Below are positions 25,889 to 35,847 of a stretch of 64,000 nucleotides of DNA, in pieces; within the stretch, counting starts at the first letter, position 1, and every line of letters starts with the position of its first letter. The notes beneath the pieces were generated by a model. The model did no database searches. It was given only the letters and a program-made list of their open reading frames with translations, and was not told the DNA's origin. The DNA is from an uncultured Oscillibacter sp. (GTDB lineage Bacteria; Bacillota; Clostridia; Oscillospirales; Oscillospiraceae), in contig UQUC01000002.1 in assembly GCA_900544105.1 (NCBI GenBank), positions 1 to 64,000 of the forward strand, read 5' to 3'. The position numbers and the translations under genes were made by a program.

Positions 25889-26418
25889 TCCTTCTTGAAC
25901 TGTTCTGGTCCTTCTGCAAGATCGGCTTTACCAGCTTCGGCGGACTGAGTATGGTCCCTCTCATCAACAGTGAGATGCTGTCCCACGGCTGGATGACCCT
26001 TTCCGAGGTCAGCGATATTGTTGCTATTGCAGAAATGACGCCTGGTCCGCTGGGTCTAAACTGTGCTACCTTTGCTGGGACCCGTGTGGCTGGACTGGCC
26101 GGGGCGATCTCTGCCAGTCTGGGCGTTCTGTCCCCCACCCTGTTGATCTGCGCGGTTGCCGCCGTCATGTTTGAAAAATTCCGGGAATCCGATTTTATGA
26201 AAAAAGTGATGTACGGTATTCGCCCCGCCTGTTTGGGCCTGATCATAGCTGTGGTCTGCTCATTGACCGCGGCCAACTACACGAACGCCGCAGGCAGCAT
26301 CAGTTACGGTGCGGCTCTGATCGGTGTGGCCGCCGCGATCCTGCTACTGAAATTTAAGGTCAGCATCCCCAAGGTGATCCTGCTCTCCGCCGTTTTGGGA
26401 CTGTTTCTGACCCGTTGA
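25885..26418 (+). CDS. Chromate transporter, second half-size subunit
   Basis: This is the partner of the preceding CHR protein, with 177 residues from the ATG at 25885. That start has AGGAGG six bases upstream and overlaps the previous stop as ATGA; the frame is open from 25864. The motif KIGFTSFGGLSMVPLI near residue 13 and AEMTPGPLGLNCATFAG are hallmarks of the family. Several transmembrane helices follow. Tight coupling suggests a heterodimer. A strong bidirectional terminator follows. Confidence 0.86.
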   Translation: MILLELFWSFCKIGFTSFGGLSMVPLINSEMLSHGWMTLSEVSDIVAIAEMTPGPLGLNCATFAGTRVAGLAGAISASLGVLSPTLLICAVAAVMFEKFRESDFMKKVMYGIRPACLGLIIAVVCSLTAANYTNAAGSISYGAALIGVAAAILLLKFKVSIPKVILLSAVLGLFLTR

Positions 26419-26426
26419 GAGCACAT

Positions 26427-26467
26427 AAACGAACCAGCATGGAGCGTTGCTCCATGCTGGTTCGTTT
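26427..26467. terminator. Strong bidirectional terminator
   Basis: A perfect 19-pair stem (26427-26445 with 26449-26467) with a three-base loop has AAA and TTT ends. It separates the plus-strand chromate-transporter unit from the minus-strand phosphoribosyltransferase gene. Confidence 0.88.
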
Positions 26468-26476
26468 CAGCCTATA

Positions 26477-27037
26477 TCAGTTCTTCACGGTGCCGTCCGC
26501 ATTAAACAGAGGCAGCTTTTCCAGGAACTTGATGTCCGTACGATTTGCCGCACCCCCCTCAGCCAGCACAGCGATCTTACCGGTGACAATGCCCCCGGCC
26601 TGCTCCACCAGTTTCTCCATAGCCTTCAGGGAACCGCCGGTAGAGATCACGTCATCCATGATCAGAATTCGCTTGCCCCGGATCAGCTCCGCATCATCCC
26701 GGCTCAGGAACAGCTTTTGAGCACCGGCAGTCGTAATGGACTGATCCTCTACGCAGATGGGGTCCTGCATATAGACCTTAGGACTCTTACGTGCCATAAA
26801 GTACTTTGCAGCACCAGACTGTCTGGCCATCTCATGGATCAGAGGGATACCTTTAGCCTCAGCAGTGAAGATATAATCATAGCTGTCGGCAGGCACCAGC
26901 TTCAAAAGATCCCGGGCGCAGGCCACGGTCAGCTCCGCATCACCAAAGCAGACAAAAGCGCCAATGTACAGGTCATCCGTTACCTTGCAGAGTGGCAGCT
27001 CTCTTTTTAAACCTGCCACTTCGAGGGAATATGTCAT
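26477..27037 (-). CDS. Adenine-phosphoribosyltransferase-like PRTase
   Basis: This type I phosphoribosyltransferase of 186 residues has the PRPP-binding loop ILIMDDVISTGGS (about residues 123-135) and a FTAEAKGIPLIHEMARQ block like that of purine PRTases. It is close to Apt in length and order of motifs and would make nucleotides from free bases, but adenine specificity is not certain by eye. AGGAGG precedes the ATG. It has its own promoter about 80 bases upstream and is a single-gene unit. Confidence 0.82.
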   Translation of the reverse strand: MTYSLEVAGLKRELPLCKVTDDLYIGAFVCFGDAELTVACARDLLKLVPADSYDYIFTAEAKGIPLIHEMARQSGAAKYFMARKSPKVYMQDPICVEDQSITTAGAQKLFLSRDDAELIRGKRILIMDDVISTGGSLKAMEKLVEQAGGIVTGKIAVLAEGGAANRTDIKFLEKLPLFNADGTVKN

Positions 27038-27119
27038 CGTGATTGCCTCCTCATTTTCCTGTTTAATTCCTGTTTAAAACGATCCCGCGGGTCGCAATCT
27101 ATAACAATCAACCTTATTT

Positions 27120-27147
27120 ATTATAACGAATACACACCAAAAGTCAA
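27120..27147 (-). promoter_or_regulatory. Sigma-A promoter of the PRTase gene
   Basis: On the minus strand TTGACT (27142-27147) and a perfect TATAAT (27120-27125) are 16 bases apart, giving a leader of about 75 bases. No purine-riboswitch core was recognised in the leader. Confidence 0.75.
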
Positions 27148-27151
27148 GCTG

Positions 27152-27748
27152 TCAAAGCATCTCATCCAGCATAAGGTGGCGCACCGGTCTCGGCGCACCG
27201 GATTGCCCGGCGGCAATACCAGCCGCATAACCATGAAATGCCTCCACCTCGTAGTAGAATTCCCCACGATTCAACGGCGCTTCTGTCCGCATCATGGTCA
27301 CGATCCCGCTGCCAGTGCGTTTGACCCGCGCCTCTCGCCGGACCCAGTTCCGAAAGAAGGCTGCCTCCGTTCGGACGCCAGCGATCCGCTCCATCGCCCG
27401 GACGCTCACAGGACGGATGCGCTCAATATCCACCCCTACCGGCGCGTCCGCTAAAGCGACGGCTGCGGCCCCCGCCGTGTGGCTGAGGCTAAAATGGGTA
27501 TCCGGATAGTCCGGGAAGAAAGGTTTTCCCCGCTCATCAACCTCGATCTGCGGGATATCTCGCCAACCGCACCGCTCCCATAACGCCATCCGCAGCAGAA
27601 GATAGGCGCACAGCACTTCCTGATGCTTCTCCCGCGGCAATTTTTGCAGCCGCTCCCGCCGTGTGCCCGGAAGAAGGGCCATCATATCTCTGTATTCCTG
27701 TTCCGTCAGCGGCCGTTCCATTCTGGCCAGCCATACCTGGATCGGCAT
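27152..27748 (-). CDS. 4'-phosphopantetheinyl transferase superfamily protein (Sfp-like)
   Basis: This enzyme transfers phosphopantetheine from CoA to a carrier-protein serine. The 198-residue protein has an Sfp-type layout: FSLSHTAGAAAVALADAPVGVDIERIRP (motif 1, histidine, then the Mg-binding Asp and Glu in GVDIE) near residues 85-112, and FFRNWVRREARVKRTGSG near residue 132. In that second motif the usual lysine before the Mg-binding glutamate is an arginine (REA for KEA). No polyketide or peptide synthetase is nearby, so the target is unknown. Confidence 0.82.
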   Translation of the reverse strand: MPIQVWLARMERPLTEQEYRDMMALLPGTRRERLQKLPREKHQEVLCAYLLLRMALWERCGWRDIPQIEVDERGKPFFPDYPDTHFSLSHTAGAAAVALADAPVGVDIERIRPVSVRAMERIAGVRTEAAFFRNWVRREARVKRTGSGIVTMMRTEAPLNRGEFYYEVEAFHGYAAGIAAGQSGAPRPVRHLMLDEML

Positions 27749-27922
27749 ATTTCCCCTCCATATCCGTCTATTTCTCCAATTTTCTTTATTTTACAGCCGG
27801 TTTTTCTTCATGTAAAGACACACAGATAAAAAAATAAAATTTTTATTGAAAAAAAGAGGAAATCCGCCTTTCGCGGGGTATAACTTAATGTGATTGCTAA
27901 ATTTGTGAAAGGAGGACCGGCC

Positions 27923-29698
27923 GTGGCATTTCCCCAGAGCTTTATGGACGAGCTGACCGCCCGCAGCGATATTGTGGACGTGGTAGGCAGCTATGTGCAG
28001 TTGACCCGCAAGGGCAGCAACCTGTTCGGTCTGTGCCCCTTCCACAGTGAAAAGACCGGCTCCTTCTCCGTCTCTCCGGACAAGCAGATCTATTACTGCT
28101 TCGGCTGCAAAAAGGGCGGTGGCGTCGTCAACTTCATCATGGACATTGAAAATCTTCCATTTCCGGATGCTGTCCGTTTTCTGGCCAAGCGAGCCGGAAT
28201 GGAGGTCCCGGAGGAGGAAGGTGACCGGGAGGCCGGACGCAGACGACAGCGTCTGCTGGACCTGAACCGGGATGCCGCCAGATTTTACTATCAGCTTCTT
28301 CAGCAGCCGGAAGGCCGGGCCGTTCAGGAATATCTGGACCGGCGGCAGATCAAAAAGTCTACCGCCGTCAAATTCGGCATGGGCGCCTCGCTGGACGCCT
28401 GGGACGTGCTGCTCACTGCCATGACCAAAAAGGGCTATACCAAATCTGAGCTGCTGGACGCTGGGTTGGTGGTCCAGAACAAAAATGGCGGCCTGTACGA
28501 CAAATTCCGCAACCGGCTCATGCTACCGGTGATCGACACTCGAGGCGACGTGGTGGCCTTTGGCAGCCGGGTACTGGACAAGTCCGAGCCAAAATACATG
28601 AACTCCTCGGAAACGCCTGTGTACTCCAAGCGCCGGGTGCTGTACGGTCTGAATCTGGCTAAAAAAACCAAGCGCCCCAACATCATTCTCTGCGAGGGCA
28701 ACCTGGACATCGTCACGCTGCATCAGGCAGGCTTCGACAATGCCGTGGCCTCCATGGGAACGGCGCTGACGGTGGAGCAGACTCGGCTTCTCAGCCGTTT
28801 CACCAAGGAATTGGTCCTCTGTTACGACAATGATAACGCCGGTAAGATCGCCACGGAGCGGGCCTTACAGATTTTGAATGGCTCTGAGTTCAGCGTCAAG
28901 GTGCTTCAGCTGCCCCGCCGCCTGGTAGATGGCGCATACATCAAGCAGGACGCCGACGATTTCATCAAGTTTCAAGGACCGGACGCCTTCGAGCGTCTGC
29001 TCAACGGCAGCGAGAACGGCGTGGAATTTCGCATGGCCCAGATCGCCGGAAAATACGATCTCAAGGATGACGAAGCCCGCATCGCCTACTGCGGAGAGGT
29101 CAGTGAGCTGCTGGCCTCCCTCCCCAGTGCCGTGGAGCGGGAGATCTATACTGGTCGGGCTGCCGAGGCCGCCGGGATCACTGCGGAGGCCATGAAGCTG
29201 GAGGTCCAGCGGTCCTTCAAGCGCCGGATCGCGCGGGAAAAGCGGGCGGAGCTACGGAAGGATCTGAATCCTGCAATGGCCTTGCAGCCCAAGGAGCGAT
29301 CCCTGCACTTTGAAAATATGCGTTCCGCAGAAGCGGAAAAAGGTATTCTTCGTCTTTTGCTGACGGATGACACCCTGTTTTCCAACGCCATGCCCATCCC
29401 GCCGGAGCGGTTCTCCTCCTCCCTGCTGAGCCGGGCTTACCAACGGCTGTGGGAGGTCCATGCCGCCGGAAGCCGGCCCATGATCTCATCTCTGGGAGAG
29501 AAATTTTCCCGGGAGGAGATCGATTGTCTCACCGCCGTCTGTCAGGAGCCTGTATCCACGCAGCACGCACAGCAGGCTCTGACGGATTACATAGATGTGA
29601 TCAACAGCGAAGCGGATAAGCGAACGGCACAGGATGATCCTCTGCTGGCCGCTATGGAAAAATTCAAGAACAAAAAGAGAGGAAAGCAACATGTCTAA
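27923..29698 (+). CDS. dnaG: DNA primase DnaG
   Basis: This primase lays down RNA primers for DNA replication. The GTG at 27923 is chosen because AAAGGAGG lies seven bases upstream, giving about 591 residues. The N-terminal CHC2 zinc finger has [11 protein letters not shown] and [10 protein letters not shown] (about residues 38-65). The TOPRIM domain has [19 protein letters not shown] near residue 255 and [11 protein letters not shown] near residue 300. The C-terminal helicase-interaction region is present. It overlaps rpoD by eight bases, the remnant of the classical macromolecular-synthesis operon without rpsU. Confidence 0.97.
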   Translation: MAFPQSFMDELTARSDIVDVVGSYVQLTRKGSNLFGLCPFHSEKTGSFSVSPDKQIYYCFGCKKGGGVVNFIMDIENLPFPDAVRFLAKRAGMEVPEEEGDREAGRRRQRLLDLNRDAARFYYQLLQQPEGRAVQEYLDRRQIKKSTAVKFGMGASLDAWDVLLTAMTKKGYTKSELLDAGLVVQNKNGGLYDKFRNRLMLPVIDTRGDVVAFGSRVLDKSEPKYMNSSETPVYSKRRVLYGLNLAKKTKRPNIILCEGNLDIVTLHQAGFDNAVASMGTALTVEQTRLLSRFTKELVLCYDNDNAGKIATERALQILNGSEFSVKVLQLPRRLVDGAYIKQDADDFIKFQGPDAFERLLNGSENGVEFRMAQIAGKYDLKDDEARIAYCGEVSELLASLPSAVEREIYTGRAAEAAGITAEAMKLEVQRSFKRRIAREKRAELRKDLNPAMALQPKERSLHFENMRSAEAEKGILRLLLTDDTLFSNAMPIPPERFSSSLLSRAYQRLWEVHAAGSRPMISSLGEKFSREEIDCLTAVCQEPVSTQHAQQALTDYIDVINSEADKRTAQDDPLLAAMEKFKNKKRGKQHV

Positions 29699-31142
29699 AC
29701 GTGATTTGAGTCCTGATAGTCTGGAGGCGCAGGCCGACGCTCTGCTGGCCGCTGCCGACAGCATGGATATTCCGGATGAGATCCCGATGCCGGGAAAGAG
29801 CAGCCGTTCCGGTAAGGCCGCAAAAGCCGCCCGCCCCGAAGCAGACCATATTATGACGGATGAAGAGGCTAAAAAGGCCGGCATCGTCCGCCTGGACGAT
29901 AAGCAGGTCGCCGCTCTCCCCGCTGCCAGCTGGCTGATAGGCCAGGAAAAACTGCGGGAACTGCTGGCCCGCGGCAAGAAGAAGGGCAAGCTGGACTCCG
30001 GCGAGCTGATGGAGGCCGTGGACGATCTGAATCTGGAAAGCGATCAGATGGATCAGCTTTACGATTCTCTGGAAGCGCTGAACATCGACATCGGCACGGA
30101 GGAGGATCTCCTCCCCGAGCTGCCCGACGATGAGCCTGCCGCCGAGGAGATCGCCGACGTAGAGGAAGAGGAACTGGTGGACCCCAACTCCCTGGTCAGC
30201 AACTTCTCCATCGATGATCCTGTCCGTATGTACCTCAAGGAGATCGGCAAGGTCCCCCTGCTGAACCCCGATGAAGAGATCGTACTGGCTCAGGCGATGG
30301 CCGCAGGTGCGGCAGCCAAGGCCCGTCTGGATGAGCTGAAGGAGCAGCGTGAGGCCGGTGAAACCCCCGCCGTCACTCCGGAGGAAGAGGCTGAGCTTCG
30401 CAAGGCCTTTAAGAAGGGTGAAAGCGCCAAGCAGAAACTGGCAGAGGCGAACCTCCGTCTGGTGGTGTCCATCGCCAAGCGGTATGTGGGCCGCGGTATG
30501 CTGTTCCTGGACTTGATCCAGGAGGGCAATCTGGGCCTCATCAAGGCCGTTGAAAAGTTCGATTATACCAAGGGCTACAAGTTCTCCACCTACGCAACCT
30601 GGTGGATCCGGCAGGCCATCACCCGCGCCATTGCGGATCAGGCCCGTACCATCCGGATCCCCGTTCACATGGTGGAGACCATCAACAAGGTCATCCGTGT
30701 CTCCCGTCAACTTTTGCAGGAGCTTGGCCACGATCCCAGCCCCAACGAGATCGCCAAGGAGATGAACATGCCCGTGGACAAGGTCCGGGAGATTTTGAAG
30801 ATCGCCCAGGAGCCGGTGTCTCTGGAGACCCCCATCGGCGAGGAGGAGGATTCCCACTTGGGTGACTTCATCCCCGACGAGGGCGCCAGCGAGCCAAGCG
30901 AGGCCGCGTCCTTCACGCTGCTGAAGGAGCAACTGATGGATGTGCTGTCCACTCTGACTCCCCGTGAGGAAAAGGTGCTGAAACTCCGTTTCGGCATTGA
31001 GGACGGCCGCACCCGGACGCTGGAGGAAGTGGGCAAGGAGTTCAACGTGACCCGTGAGCGTATCCGCCAGATTGAAGCCAAGGCCCTGAGAAAGCTGCGT
31101 CATCCCTCCCGCAGCAAAAAGTTGAAGGACTTCCTAAACTAA
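29691..31142 (+). CDS. rpoD: Primary sigma factor RpoD/SigA
   Basis: This is the housekeeping sigma-70 factor, 483 residues from the ATG at 29691, which overlaps dnaG. The N-terminal region 1.1 is rich in acidic residues. Region 1.2 has [16 protein letters not shown]. Regions 2.3-2.4 contain [20 protein letters not shown], region 3 follows, and region 4.2 ends with [18 protein letters not shown]. An insertion of about 45 residues with [18 protein letters not shown] separates regions 1.2 and 2.1. A strong terminator follows. Confidence 0.98.
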   Translation: MSKRDLSPDSLEAQADALLAAADSMDIPDEIPMPGKSSRSGKAAKAARPEADHIMTDEEAKKAGIVRLDDKQVAALPAASWLIGQEKLRELLARGKKKGKLDSGELMEAVDDLNLESDQMDQLYDSLEALNIDIGTEEDLLPELPDDEPAAEEIADVEEEELVDPNSLVSNFSIDDPVRMYLKEIGKVPLLNPDEEIVLAQAMAAGAAAKARLDELKEQREAGETPAVTPEEEAELRKAFKKGESAKQKLAEANLRLVVSIAKRYVGRGMLFLDLIQEGNLGLIKAVEKFDYTKGYKFSTYATWWIRQAITRAIADQARTIRIPVHMVETINKVIRVSRQLLQELGHDPSPNEIAKEMNMPVDKVREILKIAQEPVSLETPIGEEEDSHLGDFIPDEGASEPSEAASFTLLKEQLMDVLSTLTPREEKVLKLRFGIEDGRTRTLEEVGKEFNVTRERIRQIEAKALRKLRHPSRSKKLKDFLN

Positions 31143-31154
31143 ACAAAGAATTTG

Positions 31155-31191
31155 AAAAAACCGTGCTGTTTATAAAACAGCACGGTTTTTT
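31155..31191. terminator. Bidirectional terminator after rpoD
   Basis: A long perfect stem, AAAAAACCGTGCTGTTT pairing with AAACAGCACGGTTTTTT around a three-base loop (centre 31172-31174), has A and T runs that work on both strands. The last base overlaps the stop codon of the converging ATPase gene. Confidence 0.92.
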
Positions 31192-32258
31192 CACTTCATC
31201 CAGCTTAACAAACGGCCTGCCTCCAATGCCGCCTGCGCCCGGACACCCTCAAAATCCACATAGGGATTGTAGACGCCCTCCAACAGATCGTGGGCTGCCT
31301 TGGCCTCTTGCAGCGCGGCGATTGCCTCCTCCCGGAGCACCCCAGTCATCCGGCTGCGAAACCGCAGACGGGCCTTGTTCTCCGGGTAGCTCAGGGCGTC
31401 CATCCTCACCCGGCGGTAGGGCTTTCCTGGATACACCATCCCTGACTTGGAGGTGACAAAGGCCACGCCCAGCTCCGGGATCAGCAGGTGTTCCAGCCGC
31501 TCCGGTTCCTCCGGGGACGGGCAGGCGGTCACGTCATAGTCCCGGCGAGTGGCTTCCTCACACAATGCCGTCAGCAGCGCCACCGCCTGCTCATAGCTGT
31601 CCTCCAGCTCGTAGACCTTAGGGCACAGGGCCTCCACGCTGTCAAACCGCCAGACCGGCCCCCTATGGGTCAGGCTCCCCAAAAAGCGGCGGGTGATCTT
31701 CCCCGTGCCGCTCCCTCGGCCCCGCAGCTCTCTGGCCATGATCCCGGAGAACCGCCGGGCCGCCCGCTGACAGTCAAAGCTGCGGCTGACCTCGGCAACC
31801 GTATCCAACTCCACCTGTCGGGCCGCCTTCAGACAGTGGTAGGCGCGGCCATAGGCATCCTGATAATTGTGAGTGTGGCGCTTCACCTCCACCGCCTGCG
31901 CCTTGGCTGCGGGCAGGTCATAAAACCGCCCCAGATCCACATAGCGATCCACAGCCGCCGGGTATTTCGGCTCTATGGCGTGGGGCGAGGTCCCATCACA
32001 GACGGCGCACCGGAGCGTTGGGATCACAACGCCGTCCAGAGAATCCGGATCCCCGGAGCACCAAAGATACTCCACGTCCGCTCCCGCCTGCTCCATCGTC
32101 CTACCGATCTCCCGCATGAAGGTATTCTTCCCTACCCCCGGCCCGCCCTTGAGGATCATCATGTCAAAGGCCGTTTCCGGGTCCATGATCTCGGAAAATA
32201 AATTCTGAAAGCCGCTGCCGCTGTTGGCCCCTAAGAAGAAATTGGTGATCTGTGCCAT
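31191..32258 (-). CDS. PRK06851-type ATPase with a degenerate second P-loop
   Basis: The protein has 355 residues from the ATG at 32258 (GGGAGGGG upstream; the frame is open to 32288). It resembles clostridial PRK06851 proteins, which contain two related P-loop halves; their role is unknown. The N-terminal half has ILKGGPGVGKNTFMREIG near residue 37 and LWCSGDPDSLDGVVIPTL. The C-terminal half keeps the matching PEEPERLEHLLIPELGVAFVTS, but where a second GxPGTGKST is expected it has VYELEDSYEQAVALL. Only one nucleotide site therefore appears functional. Confidence 0.78.
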   Translation of the reverse strand: MAQITNFFLGANSGSGFQNLFSEIMDPETAFDMMILKGGPGVGKNTFMREIGRTMEQAGADVEYLWCSGDPDSLDGVVIPTLRCAVCDGTSPHAIEPKYPAAVDRYVDLGRFYDLPAAKAQAVEVKRHTHNYQDAYGRAYHCLKAARQVELDTVAEVSRSFDCQRAARRFSGIMARELRGRGSGTGKITRRFLGSLTHRGPVWRFDSVEALCPKVYELEDSYEQAVALLTALCEEATRRDYDVTACPSPEEPERLEHLLIPELGVAFVTSKSGMVYPGKPYRRVRMDALSYPENKARLRFRSRMTGVLREEAIAALQEAKAAHDLLEGVYNPYVDFEGVRAQAALEAGRLLSWMK

Positions 32259-32324
32259 AGCCGCCCCTCCCCATTTGATCTCATTCACAAGCTATGCAAC
32301 AGTGGCTTGACCGGTCCGTTTTTC

Positions 32325-32362
32325 CGCAAAAAAGGAACAGCGTCCCGTGACGGGACGCTGTT
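32325..32362 (-). terminator. Terminator after the EFR1 ferredoxin gene
   Basis: A 12-pair stem AACAGCGTCCCG with CGGGACGCTGTT (32336-32347, 32351-32362) has a three-base loop. On the minus strand it is followed by CCTTTTTTG. It lies between the EFR1 gene and the ATPase gene. Confidence 0.85.
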
Positions 32363-32386
32363 TTGCTATATTCCGACAGACTTTCC

Positions 32387-33208
32387 TTACAGGAACACCT
32401 CGTTCTTCTTCGGCTCTGTGAAGGTCTGCTCCAGCATGGCTACATGGGATAAAAACGCCGGGTCGTCAAAGTATTTGGCGTGTTTCGTGCATTTCCGCAC
32501 ACAAGCTTGACACTTGATGCAGGTGCCGGGAACGCTGTATACGTCCTTGGAGTCGATGGCCCCCATGGGGCACAGCCGGGCGCAAGCGCCGCAGTTGGTA
32601 CACTTGGCCGGGTCGGTCCGGGGCTTGGCCTTCAGGAACTTGGCGGGTTCTCCGTCGGTGCCCTTGGGGATGTAGTACGGAGCCTCCGGGTCTCCGGGAA
32701 CAGTGACGGGTGCGGGATTTTCTGTCAAGCTTTTTACCTTGTCAGCGGTTGTAGTCGCAAAATTTTTGAGTTCCTTTCGGCCATCCCAGTCAGGCCTGTC
32801 CTCCGCCAGCTTGTCCGTAAAGGCGTGACGGCCCACAAAGGCGCCCCCGGCCACCGTATGGAATCCGTCACCCTCCAGAACTGCGCATAGTTCCGCTAAA
32901 GCGTTGTCATAGGACCGATTTCCAAAGGTCACAATGGCCGCTGCCAGCGCGCCGTTACCATGAAGGTGGGCTTTGAGGTCAAGCAGGATCTTGTTGGGCA
33001 GCTTTCCCGCGTAGGTGGGTGTACCCACCACCACCAGATCCGTGTCGGCAAACACATAGTCCTGTTCCCGCTCTGCGGGCTTGGTGAACGGCAGCCGTTC
33101 CCAGGGGACGCCTAACTGTTCTGCCAGCGTCTCCGCAAAGGCGGTAACGGTTTTTTCCGTATTTCCTGTGGCGCTGAAATACAGGGCACATACACGTTTG
33201 ATCTCCAT
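32387..33208 (-). CDS. EFR1-type flavodoxin-ferredoxin fusion protein
   Basis: This redox protein of 273 residues has a flavodoxin-like N-terminal domain (FSATGNTEKTVTAFAETL, FMN phosphate loop near residues 12-20, and GTPTYAGKLPN) and a C-terminal ferredoxin domain. Two 4Fe-4S motifs, CTNCGACARLCP and CIKCQACVRKC, occur near residues 200-240. The layout matches the EFR1 family of clostridia; electron donors and acceptors are unknown. AAAGGAG precedes the ATG. A hairpin separates it from the small Cys-rich gene upstream. Confidence 0.88.
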   Translation of the reverse strand: MEIKRVCALYFSATGNTEKTVTAFAETLAEQLGVPWERLPFTKPAEREQDYVFADTDLVVVGTPTYAGKLPNKILLDLKAHLHGNGALAAAIVTFGNRSYDNALAELCAVLEGDGFHTVAGGAFVGRHAFTDKLAEDRPDWDGRKELKNFATTTADKVKSLTENPAPVTVPGDPEAPYYIPKGTDGEPAKFLKAKPRTDPAKCTNCGACARLCPMGAIDSKDVYSVPGTCIKCQACVRKCTKHAKYFDDPAFLSHVAMLEQTFTEPKKNEVFL

Positions 33209-33226
33209 AGTCTCCTCCTTTTGCCA

Positions 33227-33254
33227 AAACAGGCACCCTTGCGGGTGCCTGTTT
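33227..33254 (-). terminator. Hairpin between the Cys-rich gene and the EFR1 gene
   Basis: A perfect 12-pair stem AAACAGGCACCC with GGGTGCCTGTTT and a TTGC loop (33227-33254) is followed on the minus strand by only one extra T, then GGC. It is probably a weak or partial terminator. Confidence 0.6.
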
Positions 33255-33259
33255 GAAAT

Positions 33260-33472
33260 TCACAGGGAAAAATCTTCCTCTTTCAGCTTGGCGGTGTCCA
33301 GAGAAGCCGGACGGGGCGGTACCCGCTTCAAAGGATCGTAGTGAAACCCTCTGCAATGGTGCTCCACCGGAACGATACCGTGCTTCACGCACATGACGTC
33401 CGTTTCGCTGATCTGCTGTCCGCGCTGGCAGTAGGCGCAGCGGGGATCGATATTCTTCCGAAACAGCTTCAC
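33260..33472 (-). CDS. Small cysteine-rich protein of unknown function
   Basis: A 70-residue protein with four cysteines: CAYC near residue 12, then MCVKHG and HHCRGF at about residues 28 and 39. The spacing would suit one zinc or iron-sulfur site. The C-terminal half is basic and then acidic. I do not recognise a named family, although similar small proteins are frequent in clostridia. It follows the ClpE-like gene by 17 bases on the same strand, so it is likely co-transcribed. Confidence 0.7.
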   Translation of the reverse strand: MKLFRKNIDPRCAYCQRGQQISETDVMCVKHGIVPVEHHCRGFHYDPLKRVPPRPASLDTAKLKEEDFSL

Positions 33473-33489
33473 CGTACCTCTCCCCTTTC

Positions 33490-35802
33490 TTACAGCGCAT
33501 CCAGACGGATAGCTTCATTCTCCGCGGCAGCATGGATCCGGGACACCGGATGCTCGTAGCTATCGATGATCTTAGTGGCCATGGGGTCCTCCAGCTCCTT
33601 CTGGATGGTGCGCCGCAGGTTCCGGGCGCCGTAGGTCCGGGAGAAGGACTTTTCCACCAGGAACTCTACCAGGCTGTCGTCATAGGTAAAGGTGATACCC
33701 TTGTCACCCAAGGAGGTGACAAGCTCGCCCAGCATGATCTTGGCAATCTCCTTGAAGTTCTCCTTGGACAGGCGGTTGAAGGTAATGACGGCGTCCACGC
33801 GGTTGATGAACTCCGGCCGCAGGAACTGCTGCAGCGCCTTCATAGCCTTATCTGCGTCCTGCTGTGTCTGGCTGCGGTCAAAGCCCACGGTGCCGCCATC
33901 CTGATTGCCGCTGCCGGCGTTGGAGGTCATGACGATAATGGTATTTTCAAAGTTGACCCGGCGGCCGTGGGAATCGGTGATCTCGCCATCGTCCAGAATT
34001 TGCAGCAGCACGTTCAGCACGTCGGGATGGGCCTTTTCGATCTCATCGAACAAAATGACGGCGTAGGGCTTCCGGCGGATCTTCTCCGTCAGCTGGCCCG
34101 CCTCGTCATAGCCCACATAGCCCGGCGGGGAGCCTACGATCCGGGAAACGGAGTGCTTTTCCATAAATTCCGACATATCCAGACGGATCAGAGCGTCCGG
34201 AGTGTTGAACAGGTCCACGGCCAGCTGCTTCACCAGCTCCGTCTTACCCACGCCGGTAGAGCCGACAAAAATGAAGCTGACGGGCTTGTGCTTGGGAGAG
34301 ATACCCACCCGGTTCCGCCGCACAGCGGCGGACACCGCCGCGATGGCTTCGTCCTGCCCGACGATGTGACTCTTGAGCCGCTCCTCCAACTGGCTGAGCC
34401 GCTGGAATTCCTCCTCCCGGATCTTGGAGGCCGGGATCTTGGTCCACAGCTCGATAACGTGGGCAATGTTCTCCATGGTCAGCTGGGGATCTCCCTTCAA
34501 AAGCAGGGTGTTCAGCTCCGTCTGACGCTGGAGGATCTTGCTTTTCAGCGTGGCGATCTGCTCGTAATCCGGCTCCGCGCCCTCCTGCGCGCCTTGCTCT
34601 TCCAGCATGGCCCGTTCTTTTTCAAAGTCGTCGATCTCCCGCTGAAGCTGCATCCGCCGGGAGATGTCCGGGTCCTTCAGGTTCAGGTCGGAGCAGGCCT
34701 CATCGATCAGGTCGATGGCCTTATCCGGCAGGAAGCGGTCGGTGATGTACCGCTCGCTCAACAGCACCGCCTGACGCAGGATGCCGTCGGAGATCTTGAC
34801 GCCGTGATACGCCTCGTAGTTGGGGGCCAGACCCTTGAGGATCTTGATGGAATCCTCGATGGAAGGCTCGTTCACCGTCACCGGCTGGAACCGGCGCTCC
34901 AGGGCGCTGTCCTTCTCGATAGACTTGCGGTATTCATTGAAGGTGGTGGCGCCGATGACCTGGATCTCGCCACGGGAAAGAGCGGGCTTCAGGATGTTGG
35001 CGGCATTCATGCTGCCCTCAGCGTCCCCGGCGCCCACGATATTGTGGATCTCGTCGATCATCAGGATGATGTTACCCAGCTTCTTGACCTCGTCGATGAG
35101 GCCCTTCATCCGCTGTTCAAACTGGCCCCGGAACTGAGTCCCGGCCACCAGCGCCGTCAGGTCGAGGAGGTAGACCTCCTTATCCCGCAGCTTGAAGGGC
35201 ACATCCCCCGCCACGATCCGCTGGGCAAGGCCCTCCGCGATGGCGGTCTTGCCCACGCCGGGCTCACCGATCAGACAGGGGTTGTTCTTCTGGCGGCGGT
35301 TCAGGATCTGAATGACCCGCTCGATCTCCTCTGCACGGCCGATCACCGGGTCCAGCTTGCCCTCCTTGGCCTTACGGTTCAGGGAGATGCAGTAGCCCTC
35401 CAAAAACTTGCGTTTTCCGTTGGGCTTCCCCTCTTTTTTCTCCCGGCGGCTGCCGTCCTCCGCAGGCATCTCCTCCTTGGGAACAGGCTCGCCGCCGTTG
35501 TTGAACAGGCGGTTCAGAAACGGGAAGGTAGCGGTCTTGCCGGCTTCCTCGTCATCCTCTCCGCCGGGCAGATCCTCCACATTCTCGATGGAGTCCAGCG
35601 CCTGCATCATTTCATTATTCAAATTATCCAGGTCTTCATCCGTGATGCCCATGCGCTGCATCATGTCGTTCACCTGGGGCAGCCCCAGGCTTTTGGCGCA
35701 CTTCAGGCACAGGCCCTCGTTAACGGTCTTGTCCCCCTCCATCCGGGTGATGAACACCGTGGCAATATTCTTTTTACATCTGGAACAAAGTGTTGGCTGC
35801 AT
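33490..35802 (-). CDS. clpE: ClpE-type Clp ATPase with N-terminal zinc finger
   Basis: This AAA+ unfoldase partners ClpP or acts alone in protein quality control. It has 770 residues from the ATG at 35802, which has GGAGG upstream. The N terminus carries a zinc finger (CSRCKKN near residue 7, CLKCAKSLG near residue 32), as in ClpE, instead of the double Clp-N repeat of ClpC. AAA1 has [14 protein letters not shown] (about residue 175), an UVR-like middle region follows, and AAA2 has [14 protein letters not shown] with [23 protein letters not shown] split around it. No CtsR box was searched for in detail. Confidence 0.88.
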   Translation of the reverse strand: MQPTLCSRCKKNIATVFITRMEGDKTVNEGLCLKCAKSLGLPQVNDMMQRMGITDEDLDNLNNEMMQALDSIENVEDLPGGEDDEEAGKTATFPFLNRLFNNGGEPVPKEEMPAEDGSRREKKEGKPNGKRKFLEGYCISLNRKAKEGKLDPVIGRAEEIERVIQILNRRQKNNPCLIGEPGVGKTAIAEGLAQRIVAGDVPFKLRDKEVYLLDLTALVAGTQFRGQFEQRMKGLIDEVKKLGNIILMIDEIHNIVGAGDAEGSMNAANILKPALSRGEIQVIGATTFNEYRKSIEKDSALERRFQPVTVNEPSIEDSIKILKGLAPNYEAYHGVKISDGILRQAVLLSERYITDRFLPDKAIDLIDEACSDLNLKDPDISRRMQLQREIDDFEKERAMLEEQGAQEGAEPDYEQIATLKSKILQRQTELNTLLLKGDPQLTMENIAHVIELWTKIPASKIREEEFQRLSQLEERLKSHIVGQDEAIAAVSAAVRRNRVGISPKHKPVSFIFVGSTGVGKTELVKQLAVDLFNTPDALIRLDMSEFMEKHSVSRIVGSPPGYVGYDEAGQLTEKIRRKPYAVILFDEIEKAHPDVLNVLLQILDDGEITDSHGRRVNFENTIIVMTSNAGSGNQDGGTVGFDRSQTQQDADKAMKALQQFLRPEFINRVDAVITFNRLSKENFKEIAKIMLGELVTSLGDKGITFTYDDSLVEFLVEKSFSRTYGARNLRRTIQKELEDPMATKIIDSYEHPVSRIHAAAENEAIRLDAL

Positions 35803-35847
35803 AGTTACCTCCGTACCCAACGGAGCGTGTGGCGCTCCATAGGGAAA

